A DNA stretch of 64,000 nt from NCBI RefSeq assembly GCF_004138395.1, contig NZ_PRLM01000006.1, positions 1-64,000 of the forward strand. The letters run 5' to 3'. Position 1 is the first letter of the stretch. Each line of letters starts with the position of its first letter. The stretch is from Candidatus Nanosyncoccus alces. Lineage in GTDB: Bacteria > Patescibacteriota > Saccharimonadia > Saccharimonadales > Saccharimonadaceae. Positions 7,099 through 14,584 of this stretch are shown piece after piece. Below the pieces are notes generated by a model. It was not told where the DNA came from and searched no databases. It saw only the letters and a list, made by a program, of their open reading frames with translations. A program made the translations under genes and the position numbers.

Positions 7099-8241
7099 TT
7101 AGCTCCTTTCGATTATTTTATTTAATTCATTCATTAGTTCACATTCTGCGTCTGGAATAAATTTAACAAGCTCTTTCTGTAAGAAATATTCACTACCGCC
7201 ACCTCTTTCGAGAATAGCGAAGTCTACTTTGTAGTATTTGCCTTTTTCTAACTTCGTATTATTCAGCATATTATCTTCTTCGGAAAAAAGATACATGGAA
7301 TTTCTAGATTTTTTAACGACTGAAATCTTATCCGGATTATCTGCGTAAAAATCGAGTGATTTGTAGTGGACTTTATTTCCGGTTTTTATGTAATACGGGA
7401 TGCCATTATCATCTATATTGTCGAACCAGTTTTTATTAAAACGATACAATCCCCAAGACATTTTACTGCAATATTTTGATAAGGGTGATATCTCGTCGTT
7501 TTTTATGCCTCTGACCGATTCTCTCTCTTCAATATTTTTAATATTTTGAATCCCAACTTTCTCATCACAAAAAGTTGAACATTTCATAAAATCTGAGGCT
7601 TTTGCTATTTTTATAAGCTGAATCGTACCAAGTTCATCCCCAGGATCGTGCACTTTTACCGGTTCGCCCAGTAAGCCATTTTCGTTAGAAATAACAAAGC
7701 TTTCATTATTCATTGTCATTTCTTTGTAAATTTCCTCAGAGTACATTTCTGGGATAAAATATGGCAAAAGGTAGTCTATTCTGAGGTCGTTTTCAACCAT
7801 AATGAGGTATTTATCGTCATAACCTTGATTTCTCAAAGAGACCATTTTCTGTTTTTGTTTTTTAAATGTTTTTATCTCAATCTGTGGCATTCCGGACACT
7901 GCAGTCCACTTTTCATCAAAAATGGAAAAAGGTATTACTTTTTTATCTACCTTAATTCCGATTAAATCTGGAGCAATACCTGCTTTTCGAGGATCATATG
8001 AATAAAAATCAGAAATTGGTTCGACTATTTTATCCGTTTTTAGTTCCGGAAACATAATCTTTTCAAACACAATCCTTTCCGGAAAAGTATTGATCCATCT
8101 ATCAAAAATTCCGCCCATCAAGTCACCTTTGGAGCTTAATGATCCGGCCATTGACGAGCCTTTTTGTTTCTGAATAATACCTAAAACAAAATAAATAGTT
8201 TTAAGTATATCTGTTTTTCTGACTGTTATGATCTTGTTCAT
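7099..8241 (-). CDS. Nuclease-like protein downstream of a restriction-modification pair
   Basis: 380 aa with start chosen at ATG 8241 (upstream AAGGG and a TATAAT at 8267-8272); longer in-frame starts would read through that promoter. An N-terminal region contains IAPDLIGI, followed about 35 residues later by PQIEIKTFKKQKQK, a spacing and pattern like the D...E-x-K core of PD-(D/E)xK nucleases. I do not recognise the family. It lies 3 bp upstream of the Bsp6I-like gene in the same direction, so the two are co-transcribed. It may be a second endonuclease, a specificity subunit, or another defence protein. Confidence 0.6.
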   Translation of the reverse strand: MNKIITVRKTDILKTIYFVLGIIQKQKGSSMAGSLSSKGDLMGGIFDRWINTFPERIVFEKIMFPELKTDKIVEPISDFYSYDPRKAGIAPDLIGIKVDKKVIPFSIFDEKWTAVSGMPQIEIKTFKKQKQKMVSLRNQGYDDKYLIMVENDLRIDYLLPYFIPEMYSEEIYKEMTMNNESFVISNENGLLGEPVKVHDPGDELGTIQLIKIAKASDFMKCSTFCDEKVGIQNIKNIEERESVRGIKNDEISPLSKYCSKMSWGLYRFNKNWFDNIDDNGIPYYIKTGNKVHYKSLDFYADNPDKISVVKKSRNSMYLFSEEDNMLNNTKLEKGKYYKVDFAILERGGGSEYFLQKELVKFIPDAECELMNELNKIIERS

Positions 8242-8383
8242 AATGTAGCCCTTGCTATCTATTAACATTATATCATAATCTCCTAAAAATTGAAATAGAT
8301 GCCAAAATATGTTATGATATATGTATGTCATTCTATGACATATTTGATAGCATCCTAGGCAATACGATCGTGGATCGAATTCG

Positions 8384-8412
8384 TTGACTTATAATTATAC
8401 TTAAGTTATAAT
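8384..8412 (+). promoter_or_regulatory. Sigma-70-type promoter of the integrase operon
   Basis: TTGACT at 8384-8389 and TATAAT at 8407-8412, spaced exactly 17 bp. An almost perfect palindrome centred on CTTAAG lies between and over the boxes (AATTATA...TATAATT), a plausible operator for a phage regulator. Confidence 0.7.
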
Positions 8413-8439
8413 TAGTATTAACGATATTGCGTATAATTC

Positions 8440-8490
8440 GGCTCCGCCTTAGGAGCCAAAGCTCCTATGACGAAAAATAGGAGCTTTTTT
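8440..8490 (+). promoter_or_regulatory. Attenuator-like leader with mutually exclusive hairpins and terminator
   Basis: Four segments can pair in alternative ways: segment 1 (8440-8445) with 2 (8452-8457); 2 (8450-8456) with 3 (8461-8467); 3 (8459-8467) with 4 (8478-8486), the last followed by T's at 8485-8490. Segments 2 and 4 carry the same heptamer TAGGAGC. The 3:4 hairpin is a Rho-independent terminator; the 2:3 hairpin would prevent it. The layout is that of a transcription attenuator ahead of the 99-aa gene and integrase. Confidence 0.6.
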
Positions 8491-8600
8491 AGGACTTCCA
8501 GCAATTCTTCTCCGGAAAGGAATTGCGCACTAATATTAACTAATCTCTCGTGGAGGTACGAGTGCGTGTATTTTTGCGAGATTCTTCAGGAGCGGTAATT

Positions 8601-8900
8601 ATGAACAGTCCAAGCCTCAATGACATTGTCAATGAATATTCCTCTAAGAGGAATAACAATGACAATGTACAAAGACCAAAAACGCGTGATCAAATAGAGC
8701 GTGCTGATAGAATTGCGGATACGGTGTGTCGCAAGATTGGTAGCACTGGTGCGCGAGCGTTCTATTGTAAGGCCGCCTATGAGCTATCAGAAGATCAAAT
8801 CTATAGTTGTGTCGAAATAGCCCTAAAAGGTCGTTGCCCGGTCAAATATCTGTCTTGGTTACTATCTCATCAATTAAGAACTAACGCTAGACGCAGTTAG
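8601..8900 (+). CDS. Small prophage protein upstream of integrase, unknown function
   Basis: 99 aa from ATG 8601, preceded by AGGAG 6-10 nt upstream; an in-frame GTG at 8550 is possible but has a poorer context. The N-terminus is polar and Asn-rich; the C-terminal half is basic and helical (ARAFYCKAAYELSEDQI, then GRCPVKYLSWLLSHQL). It is co-transcribed with the integrase, 37 bp away. Position suggests a DNA-binding helper such as an excisionase, but nothing in the sequence proves that. Confidence 0.55.
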   Translation: MNSPSLNDIVNEYSSKRNNNDNVQRPKTRDQIERADRIADTVCRKIGSTGARAFYCKAAYELSEDQIYSCVEIALKGRCPVKYLSWLLSHQLRTNARRS

Positions 8901-8937
8901 TTTGAGAAACTGGCTTCGCCTAGCAGAAAGGTGAATA

Positions 8938-9843
8938 ATGAAGTCAGATATTTCATTAACTGAGGCTTTCGAGCTATTTCGGGTGGAGCAAATCGTCTAC
9001 AAAAACCAGTCAGATCGCACCGAGGAAATGCATGGTCTGGCACTTAAGCAACTTCTCGAGTTCTTCGGAGAAGATATCATGATGTCGGAATTAACATTCG
9101 ACAAAATTCGTAAATGGAAAGATTGGCTTTCTAAGAATAAAAAGCCAAATACCGTTCGCGGATATATTATTAAATTAAGAGTTGTCGTTAAGTATTGCCA
9201 ACTAAAGGGTTACCCGGTCATCAATCATGAGTTAATCGGGATTCCTAAGCGAGACGCAACGGTTGTCGATTTCCTTGAAGTTGATGAGGTAAAAAAGTTG
9301 ATCGAGGCGTCGTTCAAAAAATCGGCAGGGTATTCGCGTTTTAAAAGATATAGAAATAGAGCAATACTTTCGCTCTTATTCAGTTCCGGGATCCGTAACG
9401 GAGAATTATGCGCAATCAATGCTTGTCAGATTAAGCCCGGGGATAATACCTTTACGATTATCGGGAAAGGTAATAAGGCCAGGCTTTGTTTTATGGATGA
9501 TGAAACCCATAAATACATTGACGAGTATATGGCGCTAAGAAACGATAATTCGCCGGCTCTCTTTATCTCTGAACAGAATAAGGGCGCTAGGATCTCAAAC
9601 GAGGTGGTACAAATGGTAGTGAAAAACTGCGCTGAAAAGGCAGGATTACGTAAATCTGTTCATCCACATACCTTGCGTCATTCTTTTGCTACCGATCTAC
9701 TCCGTAATAACACTAATGTGGTTTACGTTAAGGAATTTCTTGGTCATGAGAGCATCCAAACCACGATGGCTTATACCCATGTCGTAGATGAGGATTTACG
9801 CGCGATTCATATGTCAAAGCATACGACCGTCGCAGTGGCATAG
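8938..9843 (+). CDS. int: Tyrosine recombinase / phage integrase, XerC/D-like
   Basis: 301 aa from ATG 8938 (ribosome site AGAAAGGTG). Residues 1-90 form a SAM-like core-binding domain. The catalytic domain shows the family's residues in order: Arg in SSGIRNGELC, Lys in GKGNKARL, HPHTLRHSFA (His-x-x-Arg), LGHESIQTT (His), and Tyr in AYTHV. It lies about 250 bp from a displaced tRNA-Thr 3' end, so it very likely catalyses integration into and excision from that tRNA gene. A terminator follows its stop. Confidence 0.92.
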   Translation: MKSDISLTEAFELFRVEQIVYKNQSDRTEEMHGLALKQLLEFFGEDIMMSELTFDKIRKWKDWLSKNKKPNTVRGYIIKLRVVVKYCQLKGYPVINHELIGIPKRDATVVDFLEVDEVKKLIEASFKKSAGYSRFKRYRNRAILSLLFSSGIRNGELCAINACQIKPGDNTFTIIGKGNKARLCFMDDETHKYIDEYMALRNDNSPALFISEQNKGARISNEVVQMVVKNCAEKAGLRKSVHPHTLRHSFATDLLRNNTNVVYVKEFLGHESIQTTMAYTHVVDEDLRAIHMSKHTTVAVA

Positions 9844-9852
9844 TTGATCATA

Positions 9853-9881
9853 AAAATCAGCCAAAAAGTGGGCTGATTTTT
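9853..9881 (+). terminator. Rho-independent terminator after integrase
   Basis: Ten-bp stem (AAAATCAGCC with GGCTGATTTT), 8-nt loop, then a T-rich tract. Confidence 0.8.
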
Positions 9882-9889
9882 CATTGTTT

Positions 9890-10096
9890 TTGAATAATTT
9901 TCCGACTTTTATGTTATAATAGATATCGGAAGTTTAACAAAAGGGTTCGTAGTTTACAGGTGCGAGCCTTAAGCTTTCGGTAAAAGATAACAAATCATTT
10001 TTCAGCTACAAACTGGAATCTCTAGTGGAGGCTAAACCATGAGTCGTTTATCTCGCACCTTACCTTGTAGAACTAGCAACCAGCTAGGCACTATCA
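9890..10096 (+). ncRNA. Candidate phage small RNA between integrase and attR
   Basis: An extended -10 (TGTTATAAT, 9912-9920) with a possible TTGAAT at 9890-9895 predicts transcription from about 9926. There is no plausible long reading frame. The segment contains a perfect 9-bp long-range helix (9958-9966 with 10052-10060), smaller hairpins, and an alternative pairing of CCTTACC (near 10059) with GGTAAGG (near 10099). A transcript would run into the tRNA-Thr 3' half and a run of six T's at 10141-10146. It resembles a tmRNA superficially but lacks the 5' acceptor strand. Confidence 0.4.
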
Positions 10097-10140
10097 TGGT
10101 AAGGATGAGGTCACCGGTTCAAACCCGGTTCGCGGCTCCA
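10097..10140 (+). other. attR: 3' part of a tRNA-Thr(GGU) gene at the prophage end
   Basis: These 44 nt match the 3' half of a bacterial tRNA-Thr: anticodon loop TGGTAA (anticodon GGT), anticodon 3' stem GGATG, variable AGGTC, T-arm ACCGG-TTCAAAC-CCGGT, acceptor TCGCGGC, discriminator T and encoded CCA. The expected 5' half (acceptor GCCGCGA, D-arm, 5' anticodon stem) is absent; the bases upstream do not pair. The other tRNA-Thr in this window has the same ending GGCTCCA. The intact gene should be at attL, left of the window. Confidence 0.8.
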
Positions 10141-10171
10141 TTTTTTCTGTCGAAATTTGCTATTCTGGCAA

Positions 10172-10200
10172 AAATTCCCGGCTGTGGTGGCCGGGAATTT
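10172..10200 (-). terminator. Terminator of the DUF5684-like gene
   Basis: AAATTCCCGGC pairs with GCCGGGAATTT around a 7-nt loop, followed on the minus strand by a T run. It can also stop leftover transcription from attR. Confidence 0.75.
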
Positions 10201-10212
10201 CATATAAAGAAT

Positions 10213-10746
10213 TTATTTTTTGAGGGCCTTCTTGTCGTACTTGGATTTGCCGAAGCCAAGAATTAGCCAGAATAGATTTGGTAGAAAAATTAGACCAATA
10301 GTATAGCCGATGCCATGGCCGAAGACCTTCGATGTGCGATAGGCGTAAACGATGCCGGTCCAGATAGCAATTACTGCCTCGATGAGCATAGTGGCAATCA
10401 CGATGGCCGGGACTTCGGAGATGCTGGTGGTTTGTACTTCGACTCCGCTCATATAATAAAAATTAGCAGAATTATTAATGCTGGCAACGATAGATCCGAC
10501 AACGCTGAGACCTAAGATCCACCAGAACCAGTTCTTCATATTGACGATCTTAAACATGATGTAGGTGTTGTATATAGGGATGAGTGCTTTCCAGCCTGGC
10601 TCGCCAGCCTTTTTGAAAATTCGCCAGCTAGCGATGACGAACAAAATAAATAGTATTAGGCCAAGTGCAACAATCATGCCGAGTGTTGCACCAGCTACTC
10701 CGCCAATGACGGCAGCGTCGGTGACAGTGAGGTTGTTAGTTCCCAT
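10213..10746 (-). CDS. DUF5684-like integral membrane protein
   Basis: 177 aa with four to five hydrophobic helices (first at about residues 18-42). A cytosolic segment reads AGEPGWKALIPIYNTYIMFKI, close to the typical K-A-G-x-x-G-W-x-A-x-I-P-x-Y-N signature of DUF5684 and related small membrane proteins often found near signal peptidases. The ATG at 10746 has AAGGAG upstream. Function unknown; no enzymatic motif. It is the first chromosomal gene after attR. Confidence 0.7.
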   Translation of the reverse strand: MGTNNLTVTDAAVIGGVAGATLGMIVALGLILFILFVIASWRIFKKAGEPGWKALIPIYNTYIMFKIVNMKNWFWWILGLSVVGSIVASINNSANFYYMSGVEVQTTSISEVPAIVIATMLIEAVIAIWTGIVYAYRTSKVFGHGIGYTIGLIFLPNLFWLILGFGKSKYDKKALKK

Positions 10747-10824
10747 AAGACTCCTTATTATGTATTGAATATATTATAACATGAAGTTTATGTTTAATGT
10801 GATAAAATTAGAGCAAGGAGAATT

Positions 10825-11250
10825 ATGAAAAAGACTACGAAAAAATCTACAAAGAAAAAAGGTGCATGCGAGTTTAACTTAGATAGGTTCAAAAACATGG
10901 TAATTGTGGCATTGGTGGCGGTAATCATAGGTATAACTTCGGCATTCGTGTGGAATATGACAGAAATGAAAAGTAAGATGATGACAGCAGAGCAACAAAC
11001 TTATTTGACGGTGTTTGATGAACTGGCGAAGAATTTTGTGCAGAATTTGGATATTAGTTCGCATGGCAAGACGGTAGCAAGAATGACGGATTATGGGGTA
11101 TCAGATGAGGACGGGGCGTTTTATATCGCGTTTGATTTTGTAGTGGTGGATGATGGTGGTGAAATAGTGGATGAGGCTAGAAGTGGTAAGGTGTATTTCT
11201 GGTATGATGCGGAAAGGAATAATTATTCGTACGCATTTTCTTACGATTAA
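10825..11250 (+). CDS. Single-pass membrane protein of unknown function
   Basis: 141 aa, start ATG 10825 with AAGGAGAATT. A Lys/Thr-rich cytosolic N-terminus (residues 1-28) is followed by one transmembrane helix (about 29-47). The outside domain of about 90 residues is acidic, with F-D-F-V-V-V-D-D-G and a Tyr-rich end. No family recognised. It is convergent with the following CDF gene. Confidence 0.65.
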   Translation: MKKTTKKSTKKKGACEFNLDRFKNMVIVALVAVIIGITSAFVWNMTEMKSKMMTAEQQTYLTVFDELAKNFVQNLDISSHGKTVARMTDYGVSDEDGAFYIAFDFVVVDDGGEIVDEARSGKVYFWYDAERNNYSYAFSYD

Positions 11251-11273
11251 TATATAATGTATTACACTATATG

Positions 11274-11897
11274 TTAGTGGTGATGATGGTTGAGTTTTGG
11301 GAAAATTAGCCCTAGACCAAATTGAATGATAATAATAGAGATAATAATGCTAACGTAGGCTTCGATATCTACGTGCCAGATGAGATAAATGATAGCGGAG
11401 ATTAACACGGCGGCGCTGATGATGCTGTCGTTTAGAGTTTCTACACTGCTGGCGACGAGAGTATTAGATTTTACTTTTTTGCCGGTATGCTTTAAATATC
11501 GGCTAAGTAGAAGTTTGGCGATAATACTGCCAATGAGTACAATGATAACAGGAACAGAATATTCAACTTCCTCGGGATCGATAATTTTTTCGATACTCTC
11601 AATGAGGATATGAATGCCCACGATAATGATAATGATGGCAATAAGTAATGCGCCGATATGCTCGATCTCTTCATGGGATTTATGAAATTTTTTGCTGGTG
11701 CCAAGTTTTTCGCTAATTATAACAATAATACCAGAGGCGGTATCGATTAGCCCGTGGATGGCATCGGACATGATAGCAAGGGAGTTGGAAATAAGCCCTA
11801 CAATGACTTTGAAAACCGCAAGCGATAAATTCACAAAAATGGCAATTGAGCCGGCCTTAATGACGGTGTGGTTGTGGGTGGTTTCTGGTTTTGTCAT
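11274..11897 (-). CDS. Short cation diffusion facilitator (CDF) transporter lacking the C-terminal domain
   Basis: 207 aa with six predicted membrane helices. SDAIHGLID in helix 2 matches the metal-binding H/D-x-x-x-D site, and SSVETLNDSII in helix 5 supplies the second part (here E..ND). CDF proteins usually have a cytosolic metal-sensing domain of about 80 residues after helix 6; here the protein ends just after helix 6 with HHHH. It may be a Zn, Mn or Fe exporter. Short CDF forms are known in bacteria. A full-length CDF is encoded at 46894-47796. Confidence 0.8.
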   Translation of the reverse strand: MTKPETTHNHTVIKAGSIAIFVNLSLAVFKVIVGLISNSLAIMSDAIHGLIDTASGIIVIISEKLGTSKKFHKSHEEIEHIGALLIAIIIIIVGIHILIESIEKIIDPEEVEYSVPVIIVLIGSIIAKLLLSRYLKHTGKKVKSNTLVASSVETLNDSIISAAVLISAIIYLIWHVDIEAYVSIIISIIIIQFGLGLIFPKLNHHHH

Positions 11898-11924
11898 ATG
11901 CTATGATTTTAGCATGAATTTGGT

Positions 11925-11930
11925 ATAATA
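11925..11930 (+). promoter_or_regulatory. -10 element of the SDR gene
   Basis: TATAAT about 22 nt before ATG 11953; an AAAAGGAGG ribosome site lies between them, so this transcript has a short leader. Confidence 0.5.
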
Positions 11931-11952
11931 GAGAGATAAGAAAAGGAGGAAA

Positions 11953-12714
11953 ATGTTTAGTTTGAAAGGAAGGGTAGCAGTAGTATCGGGAGCGTCTTCT
12001 GGTTTGGGCCAGCAAATGGCTTTGGCGTTTGCGCGACAAGGAGCATCGCTTGTGATATTGGCGCGACGGATAGAGAGATTAGAGGAGTTCAAACCGAAAT
12101 TGATTAAAGCTGGGGCAGAGAAAGTGCTAGCGCTAAAATGTGATGTAACATCTACAGAAGATATTGACGCAGCAGCTGAGGCGGCGGAAAAAGAGTTTGG
12201 AAAAGTAGATATTCTATTAAACTGTGCTGGATCTTCTAAGGACAAAGGTGTGGTAGAGATGACCGACGAAGAGTGGGACTTTACTATTGCTACAGACGAA
12301 ACTTCGGTGTTTAAGATGACGCGAGCTTTTGCGAAGATTATGCAGAAGAATAAATACGGGCGGATTATCAACATTGCGTCGATGTATGGTTTGGTGGGGA
12401 ATACTGAGATCCATACGGTGGCTTATCATACTTCTAAGGGTGCAGTGGTAAACTTTACGCGTGCAGTGGCGGCGGAGCTGGCGACAGATGGTATTACCTG
12501 TAATGCAATTTGCCCGGGGTATTTTTATACGGAGCTTACTACTGCAGTGTTAGATACCGATAGGTTTCAGGAATTTGCTAAGACAATGGTGCCGATGCAA
12601 CGCTACGGTAAGCCAGGAGAGCTAGACGCGGCGGTGGTGTTCTTGGCGTCGGAAGAAGCCTCTTATGTAACTGGTGTCGTATTGCCAGTCGACGGTGGAT
12701 ATACCTGTATTTAA
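11953..12714 (+). CDS. Short-chain dehydrogenase/reductase
   Basis: 253 aa, classical SDR. The cofactor loop is SGASSGLGQQ near the N-terminus, LNCAGSS is the N-N-A-G-like motif, and the catalytic set is Ser in NIASMYG with Tyr and Lys in YHTSKGA. The C-terminus PVDGGYTCI is typical of 3-oxoacyl-ACP reductase-like and gluconate 5-dehydrogenase-like members. It reduces or oxidises a ketone or alcohol with NAD(P)H. Arg residues after the second strand (ARRIERL) suit NADP(H). The substrate cannot be assigned; no fatty-acid genes are adjacent. It is followed after 20 bp by rubrerythrin, so the two may be co-transcribed. Confidence 0.85.
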   Translation: MFSLKGRVAVVSGASSGLGQQMALAFARQGASLVILARRIERLEEFKPKLIKAGAEKVLALKCDVTSTEDIDAAAEAAEKEFGKVDILLNCAGSSKDKGVVEMTDEEWDFTIATDETSVFKMTRAFAKIMQKNKYGRIINIASMYGLVGNTEIHTVAYHTSKGAVVNFTRAVAAELATDGITCNAICPGYFYTELTTAVLDTDRFQEFAKTMVPMQRYGKPGELDAAVVFLASEEASYVTGVVLPVDGGYTCI

Positions 12715-12733
12715 TTTATAGAAAGGAGAAAAC

Positions 12734-13279
12734 ATGAAAACCAAATATGATGGAACTAAAACTAAAGAGAACTTAGAGAAAGCTTTTGCCGGCGAGAGCC
12801 AAGCGCGTAATAAGTATGATTATTTTGCGTCAAAGGCGAAGAAAGATGGTTTTGAACAAATTGCGGCCATATTCGCTGAGACTGCACTAAATGAAAAAGA
12901 GCACGCTAAGATGTGGTATAAAGAGCTTCACGGTGGCGCGGTAGAAGATACTGAGATTAATTTGGAGGCAGCGGCGGATGGTGAAAACTACGAGTGGACG
13001 GATATGTATGCTGGATTTGCTGAGACGGCGCGCGAAGAGGGATTTCCGGAATTAGCAGAGAAATTTGAAGGTGTAGCGAAGATTGAGAAGTCGCACGAAG
13101 AACGTTATCGTAAACTGCTGGCTAATGTAAAAGATAAAAAGGTTTTCTCGAAAGACGGTGATGTGATTTGGGTATGCCGCAACTGTGGGCATATTGTGAT
13201 TGGTAAAGATGCGCCGGAAGTTTGCCCGGTTTGCAATCACCCACAATCGTATTTTGAGATAAAACCAGAAAATTATTAA
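12734..13279 (+). CDS. rbr: Rubrerythrin
   Basis: 181 aa. The N-terminal ferritin-like four-helix domain (about 1-140) has the di-iron ligands as E-x-x-H type motifs ([38 protein letters not shown]). The C-terminal rubredoxin-like domain carries CRNCG and CPVCN, which bind one Fe(SCys)4. It reduces hydrogen peroxide and protects anaerobic enzymes in the cytoplasm, which fits the class III ribonucleotide reductase encoded nearby. The ribosome site is AAAGGAG. A strong terminator follows. Confidence 0.95.
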   Translation: MKTKYDGTKTKENLEKAFAGESQARNKYDYFASKAKKDGFEQIAAIFAETALNEKEHAKMWYKELHGGAVEDTEINLEAAADGENYEWTDMYAGFAETAREEGFPELAEKFEGVAKIEKSHEERYRKLLANVKDKKVFSKDGDVIWVCRNCGHIVIGKDAPEVCPVCNHPQSYFEIKPENY

Positions 13280-13281
13280 AA

Positions 13282-13307
13282 AATGGCCCTACGGGGCTAT
13301 TTTTTTG
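13282..13307 (+). terminator. Terminator after rubrerythrin
   Basis: AATGGCCC/GGGCTATT hairpin with a 4-nt loop region followed by seven T's. A near-identical hairpin follows rplA. Confidence 0.85.
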
Positions 13308-13383
13308 TGGAGCCGACTGTCGGGTTTGAACCGACGACCTGCCGCTTACAAGGCGGCTGCTCTACCAACTGAGCTAAGTCGGC
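13308..13383 (-). tRNA. tRNA-Thr(UGU)
   Basis: 76 nt including encoded CCA. Acceptor GCCGACT/AGTCGGC with discriminator T; D-arm TAGCTCAGTTGGTAGAGC; anticodon loop CTTGTAA (anticodon TGT); T-arm GTCGG-TTCAAAC-CCGAC. Confidence 0.97.
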
Positions 13384-13423
13384 ATGACGATATTATAACA
13401 CACTTTTATGATATAATGAAGCC

Positions 13424-14581
13424 ATGGATATAGTGTTAATGGTTTTGGGGGTAATAATTATTGGTTTGTTGCTGGTGTTGATTTTTAGGAAGGCAGCACA
13501 GCCAGAAAAATCGGCGGATTTTAAGGCGATGGAAGAGCGACTAATTCGTGTAGAGGGCGAAGTGGGAAAAATAAATCCGGCAATAGATCGTAATTTTCGT
13601 GAAAATCGTAAGGAGATTAACGAAAATTTGGAGCGGATGCAAAATAGTAATGCTAAGAGCATAGAACAGCTTCGTACTGGTAATGAGAAAAAGCTGGAAG
13701 AGATGCGCGAGACGGTAGATGAGAAATTAAAGGCGAGTGTGGAAAAGAGGTTCAATGAAAGTTTTAAATCTATTTCTACACAGCTCACGCAAGTGTACCA
13801 AGGTTTGGGCGAGATGAGAAATTTAGCTACCGGTGTAGGAGATTTGAAAAAAGTGATGGAAGGCGTGAAAACGCGAGGGATTTATGGTGAAGTGCAACTA
13901 GGTGCGATTATTGAGGACATTTTGAATAAAGCGCAATATGAGGAAAATATTGCCACTAAAAAAGGTAGCGCAGATAGGGTGGAATTTGCGATAAAGATGC
14001 CAGGTAAAGATGGCGAAAGTACGATTTATTTGCCGATAGATAGTAAGTTCCCGGTGGAAAATTATTCTAGGCTTTTAGCAGCTTATGACAATGGCGACAA
14101 GACAGAAATTGAAAAATATTCTAAAGCTTTAGCCGCAGACGTGAAAGAGCAGGCGAAGAAGATTTCTGCTAAGTACCTGGACCCGCCAATGACGACGGAC
14201 TTTGGGATGATGTTCGTACCAACAGAGAGCTTGTACGCGGAGATTCTGAGAATACCGGGGTTGAGTGATGAAGTACGACAAAAATACCATGTGTCTATAA
14301 CTAGCCCGTCTACTTTGCCGGTGGCGTTAAATGGACTTTTGATGGGTTTCAAGACAGTGGCGATAGAGAAGCGTTCGGCTGAAGTGTGGCAAACACTTGG
14401 CGCGGTGAAAACCCAGTTTGGAAAATTTTCAGACTTACTAGAAGGTGTACAAAAGAAGCTTCAAGAATCGGCTAATAAAATTGAAAGCGCTAAAACTACT
14501 TCGCGACAAATAGAGCGAAAACTCAAAAACGTGGAAGAATTGCCAGAGAGTGAATCTGTGAAGCTAATTGGTGAGATTTAA
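13424..14581 (+). CDS. rmuC: DNA recombination protein RmuC
   Basis: 385 aa. An N-terminal transmembrane helix (residues 2-22) anchors it, a coiled coil covers about 32-120, and the RmuC nuclease-like domain about 135-340 carries the family's signatures GIYGEVQLGAIIEDIL and LPIDSKFPVENY. RmuC proteins limit DNA inversions and are thought to act as nucleases at unusual DNA structures. The start ATG lies 6 nt after a TATAAT (13412-13417), so the mRNA should be leaderless. A short Ser/Glu-rich C-terminal tail ends just before lepB on the other strand. Confidence 0.9.
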   Translation: MDIVLMVLGVIIIGLLLVLIFRKAAQPEKSADFKAMEERLIRVEGEVGKINPAIDRNFRENRKEINENLERMQNSNAKSIEQLRTGNEKKLEEMRETVDEKLKASVEKRFNESFKSISTQLTQVYQGLGEMRNLATGVGDLKKVMEGVKTRGIYGEVQLGAIIEDILNKAQYEENIATKKGSADRVEFAIKMPGKDGESTIYLPIDSKFPVENYSRLLAAYDNGDKTEIEKYSKALAADVKEQAKKISAKYLDPPMTTDFGMMFVPTESLYAEILRIPGLSDEVRQKYHVSITSPSTLPVALNGLLMGFKTVAIEKRSAEVWQTLGAVKTQFGKFSDLLEGVQKKLQESANKIESAKTTSRQIERKLKNVEELPESESVKLIGEI

Positions 14582-14584
14582 TCT

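Noticed and set aside
9926-10140. A short tmRNA gene (ssrA)
   Set aside because: Promoter, a 9-bp helix and a T-arm with CCA look alike, but the 5' end lacks a strand pairing with acceptor TCGCGGC, the length is about 215 nt, and no usual tag ending in Ala is present. The 3' part fits tRNA-Thr(GGU) better.
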